From Saposhnikovia divaricata (lineage: Eukaryota > Streptophyta > Magnoliopsida > Apiales > Apiaceae): a stretch of 64,000 bases of DNA. Of the stretch, positions 55,803 through 64,000 are shown one piece after another. The DNA is taken from assembly GCA_036435485.1 (NCBI GenBank), contig CM071596.1, positions 18,378,001-18,442,000 on the forward strand. Direction: 5' to 3'. Below the pieces are notes generated by a model. It ran no database searches and was not told the origin of the DNA. It saw nothing but the letters and a program-made list of their open reading frames with translations. The position numbers and the translations under genes are program-made. How positions within the stretch are numbered: position 1 is the stretch's first letter; the number at the start of each line of letters is the position of its first letter.

Positions 55803-56217
55803 CTGCAACCCCAAATACACAAAAAAAAAAATAAAAAAATTCACATCTTTATAATCAAGAACCAACCAAGAAAACACGTATATTATCAAAATCAAATCTT
55901 TATTTCACACACATGAATATAAACAAGAAAAACGACATGGGTAGTAAAAATCTTGATATTACCAACATAAAGAACACACTAATGGGTCAAAGAAAAATCA
56001 AATCTTGATTTAAGATACACAAAAACACACACAACCAAATGGGCTATTAAAAAAATCTTGATTTTACAAACATAAAGAACACACTAAAGGGTCAAAGAAA
56101 AATCAAATCTTGATTAAAAATACAGCAAAACATTTCTCGAAAAAAAAACACAAAAACACCCACATATACATAGAAAATACATACAGATATAGATACATAG
56201 ATACATAAATATGTTAC
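55803..56217 (-). other. First intron with a ~105-bp internal duplication
   Basis: Bounded by donor CAG/GTAAC (56217 side) and acceptor TTGCAG/AG (55803 side). Two copies of a segment containing ACATAAAGAACACACTAA lie 105 bases apart (55964 and 56069). Confidence 0.7.
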
Positions 56218-56340
56218 CTGAGATGGAGATGAAGAAAACCCAGAAAGAGTAGCACAAGATCTCAAAGTGTTACATTCAACTCGACCCCTTTCTTCACTTT
56301 TTTTGATTTGACTTTCCCTTTTCAAGATAAGTTCTTTGTT
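56218..56340 (-). other. Non-coding first exon (5' UTR) of the large minus-strand gene
   Basis: Ends at the donor CAG/GTAAC and joins two bases before the start codon at 55800. The upstream edge is set only by the change to repeat sequence and is approximate. Confidence 0.55.
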
Positions 56341-56365
56341 AGGTTGCTGTACGGTTTTTAAGACA

Positions 56366-56615
56366 GTGGGGGGAATGAATATTGTTTTTTTATGGAGTAT
56401 TGGGTATTTAATATTGTTTTTAAAGAGTAGTGGATAATGAATATTATTTTTTTAAATAGTGGGTAGAGTAATAGGTATTAAATATTATTTTTAATAAGTA
56501 GTGGGTGGAGTAGCGAGTATTGAATATTATTTGTAATGATTAGTGGATGGAGTAGTGGATATTTAATATTATTTTTAAGGAGTAGTGAATGGAATAATGT
56601 GTATTGAATATTAAT
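56366..56615. repeat. Promoter-proximal minisatellite, about five ~50-60-bp units
   Basis: Units of the form AGTAGTGG(G/A)TGGAGTA followed by a TATTGAATATTATTTTTAA stretch, directly upstream of the large gene's first exon. Confidence 0.85.
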
Positions 56616-58295
56616 TTTTATGACCAAAAATAAAAATAAGAAAAATAATTTGAATATCGTTAAAAGGAAAGTAAGGAAAAGAAATATGTAATGGATGGAT
56701 AATATTATTTTGTTTAATAGTACAAATTTATATACTATATTTTTAATTTATTTTTTGGTCACTTTTTGTGTATGTTTATCAAGAAGATGTAAAAGTGGGC
56801 ACGTGTAAAAGTGACGTTTGCGCTCTATTTTTGAATTTTGAAATTTGTAACAAAATTTAACTGGCGCGGTTAAAGAGGTAAGTTGAAAAATTACTGTGCG
56901 TGTACAGAAAGTTTCCTACTCGCCTTTGTTTTGACCGTGCGAGTATGGAATGTTGTGTACTCGCCTTTGTATGCATTTATTTCACACAAAGTGACAAGAA
57001 TTTAAGTGGAATTTTTTCATTGTTGTTTATAATATTTAGATAGATAGAGAATTCTGAAATGATGAACTGATTTTTTTTTTTTTTGGATAATGATATTTAC
57101 AGAGTATAAAAGATTAGTATTTTAAATAAAGTACTAATAGAATTTCGAAAAAGAAAAGTGCTAATAGTTTTTTGAGAACAAATGGTTCTCGTAATTAACC
57201 ATTTGATAATTTCTTATTTGTTTTGAAATGGAATAGAATTTTAAATTCCAGGAAAGTAGAATAAAGTAGGATTTTCTAAATTTTAAAATCTAGCTTAAAA
57301 GGTATACAATTTTAACATTTTTACAAATTATGATGTGAATTGTTGAATTAGATTGGATTCGAGTCGTGTTGTGGGCTTACAAATAATATCGTCGTGAATG
57401 TGGTTGAATTATACCAATAACCAATGTCATTGTATTGCGAACCTTTTACACTCCCTTGTGTATGTTAAAAGCTCTCTTTAACTGAAATCTAATTGTTAGT
57501 AGATCAATGAATTCAAATAGAGTAAGCCCAAACCTATTGCTCTACTACATTATAGCAGTACCCTAGTCATCAATTGCCTAGACTACCTTAGTGATCAATG
57601 AAGCTTCATAGGTAAAGAAATATGTGTATAAAAGTGATTCATACACCTGAGTTATCCATGAATCCGTTCAAGAAAATGCTGTAATACTCAACTCCTTGTC
57701 TCCTAGAGCTCATAGTTTTCTAACCTTTAATTTGTTTTGCTTGCTTGGGATGAAGAGATTGAAAACTGTTGGATTTCAAGCCAAATTTTTTCATTTGGCC
57801 AGATTGAATAATAGTTTCAGTTTTTCCAGTCTAACTATTGCGTAAGCATCTTCGAGAAAAGTCAGTTGGAGTGCATGGGTTGCCATGCACGTTGTGGAAC
57901 TAATAAAATATCAAGAGAAGAAAGACACCTATATTGACTCAGTTTACAGAACAGAACAGAACACAAGAGAACATCTGAACAACATAAATCCTGGAGATTT
58001 CACAGTTAATTACCTAATTATTATTTGACAATCATGCGGATAAACATATATTGAAAGTCAAAACACAAGAACATATTAAAAGTCTCCTCATTTTGTAAAA
58101 CTGTATTCTTTAAATATGTCAACAGCTTCTATCATTCGATACTCGATTATCCATCAGTTGTAATTTTTGACCAAATAGCTAGTACTCCATTGAAGTTCAA
58201 CTTATATATCTTCAGTCTTCAGCAATAAGTTCTACAGATAGTGAGATCATAATAATTTCGAATATACAATTGTATTATGATTGTCCAACTTGCTG
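56616..58295. other. Intergenic region between the two host genes
   Basis: AT-rich. It holds the divergent upstream regions of the large minus-strand gene and the receptor kinase. I recognise no gene or transposon. Confidence 0.5.
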
Positions 58296-58304
58296 ATATA
58301 TAAA
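58296..58304 (+). promoter_or_regulatory. Candidate TATA box of the receptor kinase gene
   Basis: TATATAAAT, 145 bases before the ATG. A start site near 58330 would give a leader of about 120 bases. A second TATA-like sequence (TATTTATAT, 58352) is closer but less canonical. Confidence 0.45.
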
Positions 58305-58448
58305 TGCTGCTCAACTAGACGCCAGCTAAATCCATAAAATCTATCTACACCTATTTATATGAAACTTTCTTCATATATAGATGAATCAATCTCGTGAAAG
58401 TTACTCATCTTTGCATATCTTTCTTCATTTGCAGTATTGTAACTAGCA

Positions 58449-61400
58449 ATGAAACTTCGAAATTATAAACAACTCGATACTATTTTAACTTTTCATGCAA
58501 TGTTGATACTGGCGCCTCTCTTTCTTGTAAGTTGTTATCAGATCAATGCATTAGCATCCTCTACATTGTCAGCAAATGAGTCATCTGCACCAGTGGCTAG
58601 AGCTCTTTTGATATGGAAGGCAAGCCTTGATAATAGTAGCCAATCGTTGCTGTCTTCGTGGACTGAAGGAAGCAGCCACTGTAATGGATGGTATGGAATT
58701 GAATGCAACCAAGCTGGAAATGTTGTCGACATGAACTTTACAAAATCTGGCCTGAAAGGTACTCTAGATAATCTTAATTTTTCCTTCTTTCCTCATCTAC
58801 TCAGCATTGACCTTTCTAAGAATTCGTTGTATGGGACAATCCCTTCCAATATTGCCACTCTTTCCCGACTTACCTACCTAGACATATGTTCCAATGGTAT
58901 ATCTGGAAAGATACCATCCGAAATAGGTAACCTTTCGGAACTTACAGACTTATTACTTTGTTCCAATTATCTCACTGGTTCAATCCCGGACTCTATAGTT
59001 AATTTAAGCAGCCTGAATATTCTATACCTCTATGAAAATGAGCTTTCAGGACCCATTCCTCAAGATATTGGTAAGCTGAAGTCTCTTGTTCAACTCGAGT
59101 TGTCGACAAATCATCTCAGTGGTCCAATTCCCGAGTCTATCGGAAATTTAAACAGACTAAGTATTCTATACCTATATGAAAATAAGCTCTCAGGGCCCAT
59201 TCCTCAAGAAATTGGACTGATCACCTCTCTTCTTGAGCTCAGCTTGTTCAAAAATCAACTTACAGGTGCAATACCTAGTTCTATAGAGAGTTTGCATAAA
59301 TTAAACAGTTTACACCTCTATGTTAATGATCTTTCAGGACCTATTCCTCAAGAGGTTGGAATGCTAAGCTCTCTTGCTGATCTTGACTTGTCCGACAATC
59401 ACCTCACTGGTCCTATCCCAAATTCTATAGGGGCATTGGACAAATTAACCATTCTAAGCCTCTTTTTAAATAAGCTCTCAGGATCTATTCCTACAGAGAT
59501 TGGAATGCTCGTCTCTCTTGTTGATCTTGATTTATCATCAAATAATCTCACTGGTCCAATCCCCACCTCTATAGGAAACTTGGCAAACTTAACCCTTCTA
59601 TATCTCTTCGAAAATAAGCTTTCTGGACCTATACCTCCAGAATTCAACAATCTTACAAATTTGACTGTTATAGAGTTGGGTTATAACAATCTCACTGGCC
59701 ATCTACCACAAGATATATGTCTCGGTGGATCTCTTTCATATTTTACAGCCAACAATAATCAACTCACAGGTCCTGTACCAGACAGCTTAAAAAATTGCAC
59801 TACTTTAAAAAGACTGAGACTTGAAAGAAACAGCCTAACTGGAAATTTGTCAAATGATTTTGGCATATATCCAATCTTGGATTACATAGACCTTGGTCAT
59901 AATAAGTTGTATGGTGAGTTGTCTATAAAGTGGGGACTCTGCCCAAATTTGACAAGCCTTAGGCTGTCGAACAATAAACTGAGTGGAGGGATACCATCTG
60001 AGCTTGGCAAAGTAATAGGGCTAGCTCGAGTTGATCTCTCATCAAATAATTTAAGTGGTCAAATTCCAAGGACTTTCAAAGCTTCCAGCAAACTGTTTGA
60101 ACTAGATTTGCACAATAACAAGCTTTCGGGGTATATTCCAGTGGAAATTGGCAAGTTGTCAAAATTGCAAAATCTCAACTTAGCTGGAAATGCACTGAAT
60201 GGCTCGATACCTAAGGAACTATTTAACTGCATGGATCTTCGTATCTTGAATGTCAGTGGAAACAGGATAGAAGAAGGCATTCCCTTAGGTATGGGAAACT
60301 TGCAAAGTTTACATACCCTTGATCTTAGCCACAATCAACTTAGTGGTTTATTGCCACCACTCAGAGGACTAAAGGATTTGGAATTAATGGACATCTCACA
60401 TAATGAACTCTCTGGTTTCATTGTGTCGTCTTTTGAAGGAATGACTAGTTTAACATCAGTCAATATATCATGGAATATGTTCGAAGGCCCTCTTCCTAAT
60501 ATTGAAGTGTTCCGAAAGGCTCAATTTGCAACTCTGACAAATAATAAAGCTTTGTGTGGAAATGTTTCTGGTTTGGCACGTTGCCCCACAGGAGACGATG
60601 TCAAAAAAAACAAAAATTTCAAGATTCAGATCATACTTCCTGTTTCACTGGCTTTGGTTCTTTTTGGATTAATTGCATGGTTTTGTTTGCATATCCGTAG
60701 AAGAACGAGAAGAGAAAAGAAAGATGGGGAGCCAACAGAAGTAAGAGATAAGAATCTGTTTGTCATTTGGAGCCATGATGGGAAGATGGTATATGAAAAT
60801 ATATTAACAGCCACTGAGAATTTTGATTCCAAATATATCATTGGCACAGGAGGAAGTGGAACTGTTTATAAAGCTGAGCTGAAAAATGGTCTAGTTGTTG
60901 CTGTAAAGAAACTTAATATGCCGCCAGATGATGCAGATTTGGGAATTTTCAAAGGTTTCACTAGTGAGATTCGTGTATTAACTGAAATACGTCATCGAAA
61001 CATAATGAAGCTTTATGGATTCTGTTCGCATCCAAAGCACTCATTTTTGGTTTATGAGTTCTTGGAAGGAGGAAGTTTATGGAAGACATTAAGCAGCAAC
61101 GATGAAGCACAGCAGTTTGAATGGAGACAGAGGTTGATCGTTATCAAGGGTGTTGCAAATGCTTTATCGTATATGCACCATGGCTCTGTGCCTCCTATTG
61201 TTCATCGAGACATTTCGAGCAAGAACATTATGCTAGATTCAGAACTTGAGGCCCACGTTGCAGATTTTGGCACAGCCAAGTTTTTAAAACCAGATTCATA
61301 CAATTGGTCATCATTTGCTGGAACCTTTGGATATGCAGCACCAGGTACATACTTGTGGAGTTGTGGTTCCTTGAAATCTTTTTATGAACTGAAATTTAAG

Positions 61401-62007
61401 CATGAAGTCTTGTATTAATTTCACTACAGATTTGACTCATGGATGCATTTGAACTTCGTAAATGGCACTATCCAGTAATTATATTTCACATTTAATCGAA
61501 ATTAGACCTTCTCTACACGAACACAGTCCTCACTAGAGCTGCAATAATCCTTACTCTCCAAAAGATTACATTTTTATCATATTAGTTCTTGTTTTATACT
61601 ATTATGATGCAGAACTTGCCTATACAATGGAGGTCAATGAGAAGAATGATATCTACAGTTATGGGGTATTGTCATTGGAAGTGGTTGTGGGGAGGCACCC
61701 TGGCGATTTGATCTCATCTATCTCATCATTGTTATGGTCGTCGTCATCATCAGCACTATCAAACATTCGTGGTTTGCAGTTGAATGATATTTTGGACCAA
61801 CGCCTCCCATGTCCGAAGGATCAAGTGGGAGAGGAAGTTGTTCATGTCATAAAAGTAGCAATCTCATGTATACATCCAAACCCAAAGTATCGGCCTAGCA
61901 TGAAGGAAGTTGTTAAATTTCATCAAAGGAAGCAAGCGGAACCTCAGGAAGATTGTTTGAATATTACACTAGGCCAATTGTTAGATGACATACCATTCGA
62001 CACCTAA
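58449..62007 (+). CDS. LRR receptor-like kinase, MIK2-like
   Basis: Two exons, 58449-61344 and 61613-62007, joined at CCAG/GTACAT and TGCAG/AACTT (phase 1) give 1096 residues. There is a signal peptide (about residues 1-36), a leucine-rich N-cap with CNGWYGIEC, about 24 extracellular LRRs with GxIP repeats, a transmembrane helix (about 728-749) followed by RRRTRREKK, and a kinase. The kinase has the glycine loop GTGGSGTVY (about 799), Lys 820, HRD (919-921) and DFG (939-941). All catalytic residues are present, and it is an RD kinase. The intron falls just after GYAAP, before Glu of the APE motif, a common position in this family. It resembles MIK2, which in Arabidopsis senses small SCOOP peptides, but paralogues exist, so ligand and role are inference. 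Confidence 0.93.
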
Positions 62008-62329
62008 ACTATTTTCCTGGAACAGTTTTTTTCTGTACAATATCGAAAAGTTTTTTTTATTTGTTTTAATGATTCTAGATGATATGTGGGTGTGAAGCAC
62101 AATGTCGAGATAATTTATTTAAATTGATAATTTTTATTAAATTTTTATAAGAATTATTTTATTTATTACAAAAATACTTTAAAAAATGATAAAAGTACAA
62201 AAGAAAACTGTTATGTATCTCAAGAGGTTATAATAAAATAATTTTAGTTACATCAAAATTCTAATAATTTTAGAAGACATGCATCTAGAAGAAAGTACCA
62301 TTAAAACAAAATTTCACTTATTAATGATA
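62008..62329. other. 3' flank of the receptor kinase gene
   Basis: AT-rich 3' UTR and flank. No precise polyadenylation site can be placed. Confidence 0.5.
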
Positions 62330-62722
62330 CTAGCTTATAGCCCGTGCAAAGCACGGGTTACTTTTAAATACTTTTAAAATTATATGATTAAATAAAATAG
62401 AGTATAATAATTTATTATGAATATAATTTAACTTTGTAATTAATTAATAAAATTATTAGTAATAATAATAGTTATTTAATAAATGATATGTATTGATTAG
62501 AACTAAGAATATAAAATTTTAATTTAAATTTGTTATTGACGGGATTCGAACCTTGGATCTTTAGAAGGGGGATTTAAATATAGAATATTCTTTATTATTA
62601 GATCTAACGGCTATCATCTATTTACTAAATATCTAACTGTCACTATTTTTTTAGATGATTGAACCAAGTTGAACCAAGCAACTAAATTATACCCCTATTT
62701 GCTTATTACATAATAGTATAGA
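62330..62722 (-). mobile_element. Non-autonomous Helitron 1, 393 bp
   Basis: On the minus strand it starts TCTATACTA, carries GGTTCGAATCCC, and ends with hairpin CCCGTGCTTTGCACGGG then CTAG. The base after CTAG is T, as in Helitron insertion at AT, although the base before the TC start is G rather than A. Confidence 0.7.
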
Positions 62723-63439
62723 CTAGTTTATATATTTTTAATTTTTTATAATTTGTTTATAGTTTAGTATAATAATATTATAAATATTAATTTTAATATG
62801 TTATTGGAAAAATTCGAACCTTACATCTTTATATATAATAATATTTAGTATTAAATATAAACTAGCTTATAGCCCGTGCAAAGCACGGGTGACTTTTAAG
62901 CTTTTTTTTTTATAATTTGTTCATAAGTTTATATAATTTTATAATATTAATTTTAATATGTTATTGAAAGAATTTGAAATTTACATCTTTGTATATAATA
63001 ATTTTTAATATTAAATGTAAATTAATATGTTGGCGGGAATCGAACCTTAGACCTCTGTATATAACAACTTTTAGTATTATTGTATTTAACGGTTATGATC
63101 TATTTAAGTTGAAGATCTAACGGTTGTGAATGAGGGATAACAAAAAATGAGGGGATAACCAAAAATAGAGGGTTAAGCAAAATACAAATTATACCCCCTT
63201 TCGCTTGTTATAATATAGTATAGATTACTATGTTGTTGGCGGGAATCGAAACTTGGACCTCTGTATATAACAACTTTTAATATTGTTGTATCTAACAATC
63301 ATGATCTATTTGAGTTCAAGATCTAACGGTTGTGAGTGGGGGATAACAAAAAATGAGAGGATAACCAAAAATAGGGGGTTAACCAAACTATAAATTATAC
63401 CACATTTCGCTTATTATAGTATTGCATAGATAGTATAGA
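62723..63439 (-). mobile_element. Helitron 3, split by Helitron 2
   Basis: 62723-62861 matches the 3' part and 63225-63439 the 5' part of Helitron 2's sequence, and Helitron 2 sits between them. The 5' end TCTATACTA (63431-63439) is flanked by A. The 3' hairpin is not visible, although CTAG is (62723-62726). Confidence 0.55.
62862..63224 (-). mobile_element. Non-autonomous Helitron 2, 363 bp, nested in Helitron 3
   Basis: A start TCTATACTATATTATAACAA on the minus strand with A before it, and an end with CCCGTGCTTTGCACGGG plus CTAG with T after it, give a clean A/T insertion. Confidence 0.75.
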
Positions 63440-63441
63440 TA

Positions 63442-64000
63442 CTAGCATATAATCCGTGCAAAGCACGGGCTATCATATATTATTATTATGAATTAATATA
63501 TTAATTATTTATTTTAATATAAAATTTTAATTTATATTAATAAATATTATAATTAAATTTAAATTTACATATGTTTCGTACTTAATTTCATGACATAAAT
63601 ATCATTAATTTAATGTTATCTTTAAATTTATTGTTAAATATCTTAAGAATTCAATTGATATTTTTAAAAAATTATTTATTGTAACATAAAATCGTAGAAG
63701 AAAGAATCATAGGAAAAAATGTATGCGGACGATGATTTTAATTAAGATATAATTGAAAACGTTTATAATTATACAAAACAAGTGGTTTTCTATTTTTAAT
63801 AAATTATACATAATTTAATTCAATTTGAAATTTTTAACACATTTTTCTAATTTTTTAAAAATATAATTTAGTGTTACAATTGGATTTAGCTGCATTATTA
63901 AAAGTGTTGTGATTAGTTAACTATAAATTTTTATAAATTTACCCTTTTCAATTAAAAAAAGAAATTAGGCAATAATTAAAATTATTCAATTAAAATCAAG
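63442..64000 (-). mobile_element. Helitron 4, 3' end only in window
   Basis: The 3' end (hairpin CCCGTGCTTTGCACGG, then CTAG) begins two bases after Helitron 3. The rest of 63480-64000 is AT-rich, and the 5' end must lie outside the window or be lost. Confidence 0.5.

Noticed and set aside
61345..61418. Receptor kinase ending at 61418
   Set aside because: The extra codons are intron read-through; the GT-AG intron restores the APE motif and the C-terminal lobe in the second exon.
62520..62545. tRNA gene at the GGTTCGAATCC-like sites
   Set aside because: Only a T-arm-like piece is present; no acceptor, anticodon or D-arm can be built around it.

Overview
The window is AT-rich plant nuclear DNA, most likely from a eudicot. 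The evidence is Ty1/copia retrotransposons primed by initiator tRNA-Met, Sireviruses with an env-like gene, Helitrons, spliced genes with GT-AG introns, and a plant leucine-rich-repeat receptor kinase. The species cannot be named from the sequence.

Positions 1-37567 are a nest of four LTR retrotransposons. The outermost, element C, is a Sirevirus whose 5' part lies left of the window; its decayed env-like gene and 3' LTR remain. Element A, a + strand Sirevirus, sits inside C; its gag, pol, env-like gene and 3' LTR are present. Element B, a complete - strand Sirevirus (2008-15093), is inserted exactly at A's gag-pol junction with the 5-bp duplication CATTG. Element D, a complete - strand Tork/Angela-type copia element (26253-35087), is inserted in C with the duplication GACAA. 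B (LTRs about 1.2% different by eye) looks younger than D (about 2.3%).

The Sirevirus env-like genes preserve long reading frames broken by a few stops. In A and B, clusters of a short repeated box occur both in the LTR and in front of the env-like gene. In B this spacer also holds a small, GC-richer gene in antisense (7284-7544) with its own TATA box, start context and a long 3' hairpin. It is the most unexpected item in the window.

Positions 37568-46900 contain no convincing gene. They hold small DNA transposons with recognisable ends and target duplications (a 206-bp MITE, a hAT-like element, a Mutator-like element), a SINE-like sequence, a foldback element and Helitron remnants.

Positions 47156-56340 (- strand) carry an 11-exon gene for a 2424-residue nuclear-type protein. 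It has an N-terminal SAP-like motif, basic RRSxR-type motifs and two internal repeat arrays. Positions 58449-62007 (+ strand) carry a two-exon LRR receptor kinase of the MIK2-like group. The right end (62330-64000) is a head-to-tail and nested cluster of non-autonomous Helitrons.
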